A stretch of DNA of 64,000 nucleotides from Rubritalea profundi (lineage in GTDB: Bacteria > Verrucomicrobiota > Verrucomicrobiia > Verrucomicrobiales > Akkermansiaceae): assembly GCF_002954445.1 (NCBI RefSeq), contig NZ_MQWA01000001.1:3322401-3386400 (forward strand). Reading direction: 5' to 3'. The notes beneath the pieces are model-generated. The model saw only the letters and a program-made list of their open reading frames with translations, was not told the origin of the DNA and ran no database searches. Positions 32,680 through 41,415 of the stretch are shown here, piece after piece. Both the position numbers and the translations under genes were made by a program. The number at the start of each line of letters is the position of its first letter. Position 1 is the first letter of the stretch.

Positions 32680-35220
32680 ATGAATTTACCAGTTTATAAA
32701 ATCGAGCAGGAATTGCTCGGTGCGATGGCGGGAGCTACAACGGCTAGGGCCTTGCTTAAAGCTCCGACTGGCTCAGGTAAATCGACGGCCGTGCCGCAGA
32801 TGTTGCTCGATAGCGGCCTGGTTGATGGATTGATCGTCGTAGTGCAGCCCCGCAGGATTGCGGCTCGGATGCTGGCTCGTCGGGTGGCGAGTTTACGCAA
32901 TGGACGAGTGGGTGGAGAAGTGGGGCATGTGGTTCGCTTTGATCGACAGATGGGGCGGGACACCCGAATTGTTTATGTCACAGATGGAGTTCTAGCAACT
33001 TGGTTAGAAAGTGGATCGATGGAGGACGTGGGTGCGGTGATTTTTGATGAATTTCACGAGCGTCGTTTGGCCAGCGATTTATCTTTAGCTCTTTGCCTAG
33101 AGTGGCAGGAGCAAAAGAACCAGAGCCTCAAGTTAATCGTGATGTCTGCGACCTTAGAGTTGGCTGGACTTGCTGAGTATCTTGGCGAGAACTGTGTGCA
33201 GATTGAAGCTTCAGGCCGCAGTTATCCGGTGGATATTTCTTATAAAGGAGCGCAGGTGCAGAGCCGAGGCGGGGCGCGTCGTGAGTCGATGATTTGGGAT
33301 AAATGTGTTAGCGCAGTCAAAGATCTGGTTGAGAATGATACCGCCGGCCACATCTTAGTTTTTTTACCAGGCGTGTACGAAATTCGTCGCACGGTGGAGT
33401 TGATCGAGCGTTCAGGTTGGAGCCGGTCACTACAAGTGTGTCCGCTTTACTCGGCATTGAGTCCAGAGAATCAGGATCTAGCAGTTTTAGGAAATAGTGA
33501 TAGGCGGCGGGTGATCGTATCGACCAATGTGGCCGAAACCTCGCTGACGATCGATGGAGTACGCGCGGTGGTGGATTCTGGGGTAGCTCGGATTTCTGAA
33601 TACGATCCCGTCCGAGGCCTCGACACCTTGATGGTGCAGAAAATTTCGCGGGCAGCAGCTGAGCAACGCGCCGGCCGGGCTGGTCGTACCGGACCTGGTC
33701 ATTGTGTGAGGCTCTGGAGCGAGGCTGACCATGGCCGCAGAGCTGCCTTTGAGTTACCCGAGGTTCAGCGCACAGATTTGTCTGAGACTGTGTTGCAGTT
33801 GAAAGGCCGCGGAGTACTGAATGTTCAGGAGTTTCGTTGGTTAGAGTGTCCTAAGTTGTCGCTAATCGAGCACGCAGAGACTTTACTTGAGGAACTCTCT
33901 GCGGCGGATTCGGGTGGTGAGCTTTCTGCGATTGGTCAGCAAATGGCGAGGATGCGGATGCACCCACGCTACGCTCGACTTTTGATTGCCGCCCAGAGTG
34001 GAGGCTGTTTGGCAGAGGCTGTATTCATCGCTGCCTGTGTGCAAGGGGAGGGAGTGTTTGCGCGCAATGGCGACGGGAAGAAAGCGTTCTTGTATGAGGA
34101 CGACCTCTCGGATTTTGCGGGTGAATGGCGGGCATTTCAATCGGCACAACAAATGCAATTTGACCCTCGAAGGTGTCAAAACATAGGAGTGTTAGCCAAA
34201 GGTGCTCGGGAGGTGTCACAGGCGATGAAGCAGATCCAACAACAATGCAAAAGGGCTGGTTGGAATTTGGGGGAGATCGATTTTGAGAAAAATGCGCAAG
34301 CCGTGAGCCAGGCAATGCTTGCAGCCTTTAGTGACCAGATCGCGGTGCGCATTGGTAAGGGGAATTTGGCATGTAGATTAGTGGGGAAACGCAAGGGGAA
34401 GATAGATGAATCCAGCGTTGTCAGAAATGCTGGAGCATTTGTCGTGACTGATATGACCGAGGTTGGCGGCAAAGATGTCCAACTCTACCTCAATCGCTGC
34501 GTCAGTATTTCGCTCGACGATTTGAGGAGCTTTTTTCCGAATGATTTTATCGATGGTGCGCATGCCTATTTTGATGAAACGATTCGCAGAGTGGTCAACC
34601 GTAGCGAGCAAAGGTTCCGTGATTTAGTGATTACCAGCAAAGATGGAGGCGAGCCAGATGCCGAGGTGGCTGCTCAGTTGCTTGCGGAACGTGTGGCCAA
34701 TGGGGAACTTAAACTGAAAAAATGGGACGCAGGGGTCGAGCAATGGATTGCCCGGCTGCTGAGTTTAAAGGAATGGATGCCCGAACTTGAACTGCCAGGA
34801 TTTGATGAAGAAGATAAAGCAATCGCTTTTGAGCAAATTTGCGAAGGCGCGCTGGGGTATAAAGATATTAAAGACCGTGAAGTGATGCCAGCTTTAAGGT
34901 CGTGGCTATCTGCGCCGCAAAAATCAGCGCTCGATCATTATGCTCCAGAACGAATCAAGCTGAGTAATGGGCGAGAGGTAAAGCTCAAATACGAGCTAGG
35001 AAAACCACCGACGATGGCCTTACAGGTGCAGCGGCTCTTTGGTGTCAAGCAGACCCCAAGCGTTGCCGATGGTAAGATGAAGGTGCTGGTGCATGTGTGT
35101 GCTCCGAACCAACGGACTTGGCAAATGACTCAGGATCTCGCAGGATTCTGGGAGTCTGGCTTTGCCCAGATGAAAAAAGATCTCGCTGGCCGCTATCCAA
35201 AACATAAATGGGAGTTGTAG
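32680..35220 (+). CDS. hrpB: ATP-dependent RNA helicase HrpB
   Basis: 846-residue DEAH-box helicase. Motif I is APTGSGKSTAVPQM, motif II is DEFHER, motif III is SAT, motif V is STNVAETSLTIDGVR, and motif VI is EQRAGRAGRTGPGHC. The HA2/OB-fold and HrpB_C regions follow to the end. HrpB in E. coli is non-essential with unclear RNA targets. The ATG abuts the stop codon of the regulator, so both are co-transcribed and likely coupled; no functional link to sugar use is known. Confidence 0.96.
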   Translation: MNLPVYKIEQELLGAMAGATTARALLKAPTGSGKSTAVPQMLLDSGLVDGLIVVVQPRRIAARMLARRVASLRNGRVGGEVGHVVRFDRQMGRDTRIVYVTDGVLATWLESGSMEDVGAVIFDEFHERRLASDLSLALCLEWQEQKNQSLKLIVMSATLELAGLAEYLGENCVQIEASGRSYPVDISYKGAQVQSRGGARRESMIWDKCVSAVKDLVENDTAGHILVFLPGVYEIRRTVELIERSGWSRSLQVCPLYSALSPENQDLAVLGNSDRRRVIVSTNVAETSLTIDGVRAVVDSGVARISEYDPVRGLDTLMVQKISRAAAEQRAGRAGRTGPGHCVRLWSEADHGRRAAFELPEVQRTDLSETVLQLKGRGVLNVQEFRWLECPKLSLIEHAETLLEELSAADSGGELSAIGQQMARMRMHPRYARLLIAAQSGGCLAEAVFIAACVQGEGVFARNGDGKKAFLYEDDLSDFAGEWRAFQSAQQMQFDPRRCQNIGVLAKGAREVSQAMKQIQQQCKRAGWNLGEIDFEKNAQAVSQAMLAAFSDQIAVRIGKGNLACRLVGKRKGKIDESSVVRNAGAFVVTDMTEVGGKDVQLYLNRCVSISLDDLRSFFPNDFIDGAHAYFDETIRRVVNRSEQRFRDLVITSKDGGEPDAEVAAQLLAERVANGELKLKKWDAGVEQWIARLLSLKEWMPELELPGFDEEDKAIAFEQICEGALGYKDIKDREVMPALRSWLSAPQKSALDHYAPERIKLSNGREVKLKYELGKPPTMALQVQRLFGVKQTPSVADGKMKVLVHVCAPNQRTWQMTQDLAGFWESGFAQMKKDLAGRYPKHKWEL

Positions 35221-35232
35221 TCGCTGCGCTCC

Positions 35233-35380
35233 AATTAATAATTAACAATTAATAATTTCTGAGCCTTTCCTGATTCCTAGTGAAGTAGTGTATCGGTAAC
35301 CTCGGAGTGCCCCCGAGTTCTCAGAGCTTTGTGGTTGACTGGGGAGTGCTCCAATAAAAATTCAGCATTCAGCATTCAGC
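35233..35380. repeat. AT-rich direct repeats and triple 7-bp repeat after hrpB
   Basis: AATTAATAATT occurs twice (35233-35243 and 35247-35257) with a 3-bp spacer. ATTCAGC occurs three times in tandem at 35360-35380. The 152-bp gap lies between convergent genes. The AT-rich unit resembles the triple repeat at 19681-19722, suggesting a common intergenic motif family. Confidence 0.75.
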
Positions 35381-35387
35381 AATTGCC

Positions 35388-35738
35388 CTACTTCTTCCCG
35401 TACTTGCGCAATCTTCGTGGGATCTGAGTTTGTTGGCGGCGTTGGTATTCCTTTTCTGCGAGAAGAAACTTTGGGTAGAGTTCCCTCTCGATCCAATCAA
35501 AGCCTGCTTGCAGTCCGTCCTCGGCATAAACTCTGCCGATTTTGGCTTCCACAGATGTCGGGTTACCAGCGCAGCTAAGGAAGTCATTAGAGGTGAAACG
35601 AACGAACATCTCGCCGTCCATGACTGCAAATTCACGAAGGATCCACTCGCGGACGTAGAGCGCGAGTACTGCGTCTCCAGTCCATGCTTCTGCTCGTTCT
35701 TTAGCGATTACTGGATCTTTTTTTTTAGGTGCTGCCAT
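35388..35738 (-). CDS. Small RNase III-like domain protein
   Basis: 116 residues from the ATG at 35738 (MAAPKKKDPVIAKERAEAWT). The segment RAEAWTGDAVLALYVREWIL resembles the RNase III signature helix (E-x-x-GDAVL). SNDFLSCAGNPTSVEAKIG and the C-terminal helix are also like mini-III domains. No dsRNA-binding domain follows. The reading frame can extend upstream to 35816, but that would overlap the next gene. Activity is unproven; the catalytic acidic pair is only partly visible, so a non-catalytic role is possible. Confidence 0.65.
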   Translation of the reverse strand: MAAPKKKDPVIAKERAEAWTGDAVLALYVREWILREFAVMDGEMFVRFTSNDFLSCAGNPTSVEAKIGRVYAEDGLQAGFDWIERELYPKFLLAEKEYQRRQQTQIPRRLRKYGKK

Positions 35739-35757
35739 GGTCGTCGTAATATGCGTG

Positions 35758-36297
35758 TTAGCGCTCTTTATTTCGAAGAGCGGTTTCTGATTCGCCATCC
35801 CAGTAGCCGCTTTCAAGCTCGATGTAAATACTCGTGTATGGCAGAGCTGTCTGAGATTTCACCACCAGTATGCGGTTTCCATTTTTTGAGCAGCGCAATG
35901 TAGATTCTAGCGAGCGAGCTGAGAGGCTTTGAGTCGCACGTTCGTTGAGAGACTTAGTGAGTTGGACGCGGTGGTTTTCAATGCCCGGAGCGTAGGAATC
36001 ACTGAGCTCATCGAATTCTAGGGTGAGATAAATGCGTGGCCGAATGTGGCCTGAACTCTCGATTGTCTGAAGTACATAGTCGAGTGTTTGCGGAAGTTTG
36101 TAGGGGGAGGTGACGGTGTGGGCTTCTGGCCGGCCGGGTGCTGGGTAGGCTGATTCAGTGACAAGAATCCAGTTGTAGGCGCCTAACTCTGCTATCTCAG
36201 ATTCGAGCTGCTGCGTCCATGCTTGTTGCTTTCGTGGATGGATCGGCGCACAGCAACTCAATAGAGCAAAGGTAAGTAGGAGGAAGTGCTTGATCAT
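35758..36297 (-). CDS. Lipoprotein with RbsD/FucU-like pattern
   Basis: 179 residues. The signal peptide and lipobox are MIKHFLLLTFALLSC|C. The mature region has LGAYNWILVTESAYPAPGRP and RIYLTLEFDELSDSYAPGIE, which resemble RbsD/FucU mutarotase-like proteins (LGxxNWI, DSAYP, APGI) found with secretion signals in this phylum. The assignment is by remembered pattern only. It lies 19 bp upstream of the RNase III-like gene. Confidence 0.55.
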   Translation of the reverse strand: MIKHFLLLTFALLSCCAPIHPRKQQAWTQQLESEIAELGAYNWILVTESAYPAPGRPEAHTVTSPYKLPQTLDYVLQTIESSGHIRPRIYLTLEFDELSDSYAPGIENHRVQLTKSLNERATQSLSARSLESTLRCSKNGNRILVVKSQTALPYTSIYIELESGYWDGESETALRNKER

Positions 36298-36303
36298 TTA
36301 TCG

Positions 36304-36332
36304 GAAAAAGCCACAGCGGGTGACTGTGGCTT
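36304..36332 (-). terminator. Rho-independent terminator after L,D-transpeptidase gene
   Basis: A 9-bp stem AAGCCACAG / CTGTGGCTT with a 7-nt loop lies 28 bp past the stop at 36361, with a short T-run on the minus strand. Confidence 0.75.
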
Positions 36333-36360
36333 CTGTGTGAAATTATCGCGGTGAAGCCGA

Positions 36361-37023
36361 CTAGCGTACGACCACTGGAGTTCCTACAGCGACCTTCGAG
36401 TACACTGTGTCGACAGCTTTATAGTAAGTCCGGATACATCCGTGAGATGCCGGGTAGCGAGGGACTTTACCTTTGTGCATGCCGACGCCATCCCAACTGA
36501 TCCTCATCCAGTAAGACATTAGTGCACCTTCAAATCGTCCTCCTTCAGGTATGGCGTCTTTGGATGAATCAGCATTTGTTTTTACAACATTTCCGTCGAT
36601 ATCATAAATTTTCCCATAAAGGTTAGAACGTTTCTCGGATCTCTTTTTCTTAAGAACTTCGTACTTTCCTGCAGGAGTTGGGAAGTTTCTGTTGCCAGTA
36701 GAAACTGGGTAGTCCATGGCGACTTGGCCATTATTGAGTAAAAGCCCACGCTGTAAACCACGGTCAACAATGACTTTGGCATTGCTACCATTAGTAGATG
36801 AGATCAACGCCTCATTACGGTAGATACCATAGGTTTTTGGATAGCTAGATGAAGCCGTGAAGTGAGCGTAGGTTCCTTCTTTGTATGGATTCACGTGCAC
36901 GCCTTTGATCGACGCGGTCTGCTTAGGATTGGGCTTAGGAGCTATACCTGAACTACAGCTGGAGAATAGCACGGGGACTAGAAGTAGTGCTAAAACTTGG
37001 AGAATATAGAGGTTTTTTTTCAT
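36361..37023 (-). CDS. L,D-transpeptidase (YkuD) lipoprotein
   Basis: 220 residues. The signal peptide carries a lipobox (VLFSSC|SS). The YkuD catalytic motif is SHGCIR near residue 195, preceded by the conserved VSTGNRNFPTPAGKYEVLKK strand. Residues about 75-215 form the catalytic domain. Such enzymes make 3-3 peptidoglycan cross-links or anchor lipoproteins. A terminator follows. No companion gene is apparent. Confidence 0.93.
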   Translation of the reverse strand: MKKNLYILQVLALLLVPVLFSSCSSGIAPKPNPKQTASIKGVHVNPYKEGTYAHFTASSSYPKTYGIYRNEALISSTNGSNAKVIVDRGLQRGLLLNNGQVAMDYPVSTGNRNFPTPAGKYEVLKKKRSEKRSNLYGKIYDIDGNVVKTNADSSKDAIPEGGRFEGALMSYWMRISWDGVGMHKGKVPRYPASHGCIRTYYKAVDTVYSKVAVGTPVVVR

Positions 37024-37127
37024 TACGTTGAGTAATTGTGGAGAGAGTTATTAATTATTTAAGGTATTGAGGGAAGAAAAATCAAGTGTGATCGGATCAA
37101 GTACCAGAGGCGAGTGCGAGTATCATT

Positions 37128-37724
37128 TTATATGTGGCGGCTAATACGTAGACGTTCACCGTGGAGCAAGGCCTTAAAGAATATGTAATCCTCTTCGTGA
37201 GATCCTGATACAATGCGGAAAGAATACTTCGGCCAGTGTTCCATTTCATCGAGGGAATTCCTCATGCGAGTTTCGATGATCTCTTGGCTATCCGTGCCGC
37301 GTCCCGTGAGACGTTTCCTGAGTTCTTCAGCATTAGGTGGCATAATGAAAATGTCGACCAATGAGTGCTGGATGATGGGGTGTTTACTCTCTCTAACGAG
37401 AGCCGCGCCTTGGACATCAATGTCCATGACGACATCGACGCCGGCTTCTAGTTTGTTGAGAACTTCCGAAAGTAGGGTGCCGTAAAAGTTGCCATGCACC
37501 TCAGCGTGCTCGAGTAACTCGCCTGTGGCAATTTTGTTCTGGAACTCAGGTATGCTGAGAAAGAAGTAGTCTTTGCCATTCTCTTCACCAGGTCGCGGCT
37601 TGCGCGTGGTGCAGGATATAGCATAGCTAGCCTCGTCTTCGTTAGAAAGGCGGCGACAGAGGGTGGTTTTTCCGGACCCTGATGGGCCAGAAACTAAGTA
37701 GAGGATGCCTGTACGAGCTGACAT
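37128..37724 (-). CDS. gmk: Guanylate kinase
   Basis: 198 residues. P-loop is SGPSGSGKTTLCRRL at about residue 12. GMP-binding motifs are SCTTRKPRPGEENGKDYFFL and LLEHAEVHGNFYGT. The lid and DVVMDIDVQGA follow, with the C-terminal RMRNSLDEMEHWPKY. All standard features of Gmk, which converts GMP to GDP. Length is normal. No rpoZ follows. Confidence 0.97.
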   Translation of the reverse strand: MSARTGILYLVSGPSGSGKTTLCRRLSNEDEASYAISCTTRKPRPGEENGKDYFFLSIPEFQNKIATGELLEHAEVHGNFYGTLLSEVLNKLEAGVDVVMDIDVQGAALVRESKHPIIQHSLVDIFIMPPNAEELRKRLTGRGTDSQEIIETRMRNSLDEMEHWPKYSFRIVSGSHEEDYIFFKALLHGERLRISRHI

Positions 37725-37766
37725 GTGGTTAGATCATAGGAGGATGGCTCATTCTTCAAGTGTTAT

Positions 37767-38552
37767 TTAGAGTGGGCTGCGCTTTGTCAAGGTTGCCCGC
37801 ACGTCACCAATGAAGACCTTGGAGCGCAACTCCACTGGAATCCGCTGACCATCATCTGTGATCCACATGGTTGCTTGCTTTAGTTTTTTGTACGTCAGTA
37901 GTTTGCCTGTCTTTTTGTCGATTTTTTGGATTTGAATATCTAGTTTGATGCAATCGTGGCCAAGGTGCTTTTCTCGTCCTAGAACTGTGACTTTGATGAG
38001 GTAGGGGCTTGCAAAAGGATGACAGCAGAGCTGTACTATAGAGCCCTTAGTGAGTGGCTGCCTACGGATTGCTAGCATCGCAGTGAGCGGATCGTGAATC
38101 GCTTTGGCTGCAAATTGATGGCTACGGGGGATGACTTTCTTGGATTTATGAAGTGTGGTGGTGGAGTTGTAGTGGATACCTGGTCGTTTATAGCTGCTTT
38201 TGGTGGCAACCTCTTCCTTGTTGTCCTTTTCAGTGGCAACAAACACTAGCGGACGGTGGTCACTTAGTTTGGCAAATGAGGTAAAGGTGAAAGTGTAGGG
38301 GAAGAGAGCGTAGGCCGGTCCAGTTGATCGGCCATAGGCGTGGCTAAGGAAGACCTTCGGGTAGCGTTTGTCTTTCTTGCCAAATTCAATGGTGAGTTTC
38401 CCCGACTTGATCGCCCCATTCCAGCTCATTTTATATTCAAGTTTTTCGGGGGTGAATGGGCTACTTTTACCTGCTAGATAGGGGCTGATGTCAGTATGCC
38501 AACTTGCATGCACCACTGAAATCATAAAGAAGAATGTGAGAAACTGGATCAT
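37767..38552 (-). CDS. DUF3108 domain secreted protein
   Basis: 261 residues with a signal peptide (MIQFLTFFFMISVVHASWHT). The mature region begins FTPEKLEYKMSWNGAIKSGK, the usual DUF3108 start, and ends in beta strands (ATMWITDDGQRIPVELRSKV, IGDVRATL). DUF3108 proteins are periplasmic and of unknown function, with a beta-barrel-like fold. It is 42 bp upstream of gmk on the same strand. Confidence 0.87.
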   Translation of the reverse strand: MIQFLTFFFMISVVHASWHTDISPYLAGKSSPFTPEKLEYKMSWNGAIKSGKLTIEFGKKDKRYPKVFLSHAYGRSTGPAYALFPYTFTFTSFAKLSDHRPLVFVATEKDNKEEVATKSSYKRPGIHYNSTTTLHKSKKVIPRSHQFAAKAIHDPLTAMLAIRRQPLTKGSIVQLCCHPFASPYLIKVTVLGREKHLGHDCIKLDIQIQKIDKKTGKLLTYKKLKQATMWITDDGQRIPVELRSKVFIGDVRATLTKRSPL

Positions 38553-38767
38553 CGGAATAGGTTAGTCTAAAATCATAATTTTAAATTTCAAGGAAATCGA
38601 TTGCGAGATTCAAAACATGTTGTACTAATTTTGACTAAAGAAATTACCTCTCTATGGCAACACAACACAAGAAATAGAGCTGATTACTAACATTAATGGT
38701 GTTTGTTGTTAAGCGTTTGTTTAAGATGTTGCAAATTAGGGAGAGAACGCTAATCTTCTAACTAAAT

Positions 38768-39382
38768 ATGAGCACCAGAGATCAAATACTAGCATCGGCA
38801 TGGAAACTTTTCAGCGAAAGAGGTTTTGAAGATGTTTCGGTTCGTGATGTAACTAATGAGGCTGGGGTGAATTTAGCATCAGTGAGCTATCACTTTGGCA
38901 GCAAAGACGGATTGATTCAGGAGGTGGTGAAAAAGGTGCTGAATCCAGCAAACCAGCAAAGAGTTGACCTACTTGAGGGGGTTGTGACGGATTCTGGAGG
39001 AGTCAATGAAGTGACCTTGAAGCAAATTTTAGAGAGTTATATACGGCCTGTGATGTTTCCTGAGGAACACGGAAGTAACGTAGATATTTTGGCTCGTCTA
39101 GCAGCGCGTTACCTTATTGAGCGAGACTACGATGTTCCAAACTCAGTGTTAGCATTGTTCGGAGAAGTTTTTCAGAAGTACGTGTTGATTATCTCGACCA
39201 AGATTAGTCACCTTAGCCATGAAGAGATTCTCCAACGTTTACTTTTCTGTATTGGAGCGGCTCTGCATTTCCAATCATTCGCAGTACTCGCTAATAAAAT
39301 TGCTGGCAAGAATCCAATTCCAGATAGAGAAAAAGACTTCCGCGAACTCGTACAATTTGTTCTCTGCGGCTTCAGCAGTTAG
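38768..39382 (+). CDS. TetR-family transcriptional regulator
   Basis: 204 residues. The N-terminal HTH (RDQILASAWKLFSERGFEDV, then VRDVTNEAGVNLASVSYHFG) is typical of TetR. The C-terminal ligand domain (about 80-204) is helical and not assigned to a ligand class. It is flanked upstream by a 215-bp divergent region shared with the DUF3108/gmk genes and downstream by a bidirectional terminator. Confidence 0.93.
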   Translation: MSTRDQILASAWKLFSERGFEDVSVRDVTNEAGVNLASVSYHFGSKDGLIQEVVKKVLNPANQQRVDLLEGVVTDSGGVNEVTLKQILESYIRPVMFPEEHGSNVDILARLAARYLIERDYDVPNSVLALFGEVFQKYVLIISTKISHLSHEEILQRLLFCIGAALHFQSFAVLANKIAGKNPIPDREKDFRELVQFVLCGFSS

Positions 39383-39401
39383 CCGAGTTTTTAAAGTTTA
39401 A

Positions 39402-39434
39402 AAAAGGCGTTCACTGTGAGGTGAACGCTTTTTA
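39402..39434. terminator. Bidirectional terminator between TetR and HdeD genes
   Basis: GCGTTCAC / GTGAACGC stem with a 6-nt loop, flanked by A6 on the left and T5 on the right, so it can stop transcription from both convergent genes. Confidence 0.85.
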
Positions 39435-39453
39435 CTGGAGATGAATGAGTGTA

Positions 39454-40008
39454 TTAGACGTCGATTGTCTTAGGGGGGCTCTTGCTGTGTTTGCGGAGTT
39501 TGAGTGAGAGTATGATGAGTACACTGCCAGCTATGAATGCGAATGCGGCAACGAGCTTGACGATCAACTTTGCGACTGTGGCTGGATCACTGAGGCACCA
39601 AGCTCCGAACAGGATGGAAAGAATGCCGGCGATGATGAACCAGCCGCTTTTTGCGGTGAGTCCACCAATCAATTCAAAAGCTCCTTTGAAAATACACATC
39701 CAGCCAAGAATGAGGATGAAGGTGGCGGCAACGATGTTTGGAAAAATAATACAGTAGGCTCCAGCAGCCACGCTTAGCAGCCCAGAAAGAATCATCCACC
39801 AGCGTGGAGATGGCGAGCCACCCTTGAAGGATGCAGCGAGAGAGAAAACTCCATCAAACAAGATATAGATAGCCCAGTACATAATGAGGAAAGCAATGGT
39901 CATTCCTGGCGCAGTAAAAGCGAGAATTGCAAAAATGAGAGCTGCTAGACCGCGGAGGAACAAGAGCCACCAGCCCTTGGAGAGTAAATCGACAATTGGA
40001 GTATGCAT
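39454..40008 (-). CDS. HdeD family membrane protein (DUF308)
   Basis: 184 residues with about six hydrophobic helices in pairs (FLRGLAALIFAILAFTAPGM, FLIMYWAIYILFDGVFSLAA, WMILSGLLSVAAGAYCIIFP, FILILGWMCIFKGAFELIGG). The paired-repeat organisation and GAYCIIFPN-type loops are typical of HdeD/DUF308 proteins, linked to acid stress in enterics; role here unknown. Divergent from the small DMT gene. Confidence 0.9.
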   Translation of the reverse strand: MHTPIVDLLSKGWWLLFLRGLAALIFAILAFTAPGMTIAFLIMYWAIYILFDGVFSLAASFKGGSPSPRWWMILSGLLSVAAGAYCIIFPNIVAATFILILGWMCIFKGAFELIGGLTAKSGWFIIAGILSILFGAWCLSDPATVAKLIVKLVAAFAFIAGSVLIILSLKLRKHSKSPPKTIDV

Positions 40009-40148
40009 AAGTAATAAGTAGTAACTATTGTTAGACGATGTAGAATGGTCTGGTAGCTATCCGCGGTCAAGATTCCTTTTATCTCGCCTAGGTTGGATAT
40101 CATTACTAGGTCTTGTAGAAACTGTGCATCAACGCTATTGCAGCGAGT

Positions 40149-40586
40149 ATGACTCAGGCACAACTAGGCGTTCTCATTGGTGGTATCGTCCCAGCCCTTT
40201 TATTTGGTATTTCAGGTATCTGCCAAAAGTGGAGTAATCAGCATGGCATTAGCACTGGCGCATACTTGGTGAGTATAGGAATCGGTGTGCTGTGCGTGGG
40301 AGTGGTGCTCTGTATGTATAATTCCGAGCAGCAATTTTCTACGGCATCGGTTGCGCCGGCGATCGCTTTAGGTGCGTTCTGGGGCTTAGGAATACTGTTA
40401 GTGGCTATTGCCATTAGTAAGTATGGGGCCCGCTTGTCAGTACTGGCGCCACTGTACAATATGAACACGCTGGTTGCCGTGGTGGGTGCCTTATTTATTT
40501 TTTCAGAATGGAAAGATGCTGATCTCGTCAAATTGGGCTTTGGAACAATCATGATCATTCTGGGCGGAGTACTAGTGTCCTCGTAA
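40149..40586 (+). CDS. Half-size EamA/DMT-type membrane protein
   Basis: 145 residues with about five hydrophobic helices (GVLIGGIVPALLFGISGICQ, GIGVLCVGVVLCMY, APAIALGAFWGLGILLVAIA, MNTLVAVVGALFIFSEWKD). The final segment EWKDADLVKLGFGTIMIILG follows the DMT/EamA repeat-end style, but only one repeat is present, so it would have to dimerise. Substrate unknown. Confidence 0.75.
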   Translation: MTQAQLGVLIGGIVPALLFGISGICQKWSNQHGISTGAYLVSIGIGVLCVGVVLCMYNSEQQFSTASVAPAIALGAFWGLGILLVAIAISKYGARLSVLAPLYNMNTLVAVVGALFIFSEWKDADLVKLGFGTIMIILGGVLVSS

Positions 40587-40719
40587 TTTGAACTGTTGAA
40601 GGAATCCTAAGAATCAGTTAAAGGTATCTGTGCTGCACATTTCATCTGTTGATGGTTCGGCTCACTTTACATGCAATTTACACAGCATCCTGTGGAATGT
40701 CCTACACTAAATAGTAGAT

Positions 40720-41404
40720 ATGATTCCAACAATACTCGTAGCAGAAGATGACAATGCCGTGCGGCAAGGGGTGGTGGACGCTCTTACTCTGTCTGGATAC
40801 CAGGTGGATAGCTGCGCGTGATGGACGCGAGGTGATGCAGTGTGCTCTAGAGCGGCAATACCAACTCTTATTGCTCGACTTAGTGATGCCACATCACAGT
40901 GGTTTTGAAGTCCTAGAGGCACTCAAAAAAAAGCTTCCTGGGCAGCCAGTGATCATACTCTCAGCACGTGGAGAAGAAGCTGATCGCGTCAAAGGTCTCA
41001 CGATGGGTGCAGATGATTATGTGGTGAAACCTTTCAGTCTTCGCGAGCTATTGGCTCGGGTGGATGCCGTGCTGAGGAGGTCAACCGAACGAGCTGCCAG
41101 CATTGATAAGTATTGCTATTGTCATGAAGTGGTGGATTTCGATCGACGTGAAGTGAAGCTAGAGAACTCAGGAACACTCCAAGAACTCTCTGAACGAGAG
41201 ACTAGTCTGATGGCCTACTTAGTGGCGAATAAAGGCCGTGCGATCTCAAGAGAGGAAATTTTGCGGCAAGTGTGGGAACTCGATCCCAAGGGGCTCTCGA
41301 CCAGGACGATAGATATGCATGTGGCACATCTACGAGGAAAGTTAGGAGATGTGGATCAGACTGTGGTACAGACGGTTCGAGGCCAAGGGTATAGGATTGA
41401 TTAG
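40720..41404 (+). pseudogene. OmpR-type response regulator, +1 frameshift near residue 32
   Basis: Transcription factor of a two-component system. The first frame (ATG at 40720) encodes MIPTILVAEDDNAVRQGVVD, including the acidic ED D pocket, up to GYQVDS, then meets TGA at 40819. The second frame resumes ARDGREVMQCALE and contains the phospho-Asp (LLLLDLVMP), the conserved Lys (VVKPFSLRELLARV), and an OmpR winged helix (ELSERETSLMAYLVANKGRA). One extra base near 40811-40813 (AGCTGCGCGT for expected AGCGCGCGT) explains the break, because VDSARDGRE fits the family. The partner kinase starts 11 bp downstream. Confidence 0.9.
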
Positions 41405-41415
41405 AGAGAACTATT

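Noticed and set aside
40748..40810. Regulator start at ATG 40748
   Set aside because: The resulting N-terminus (MTMPCGKGWW...) has no receiver-domain similarity; the frame from 40720 clearly encodes the real N-terminus before the frameshift.
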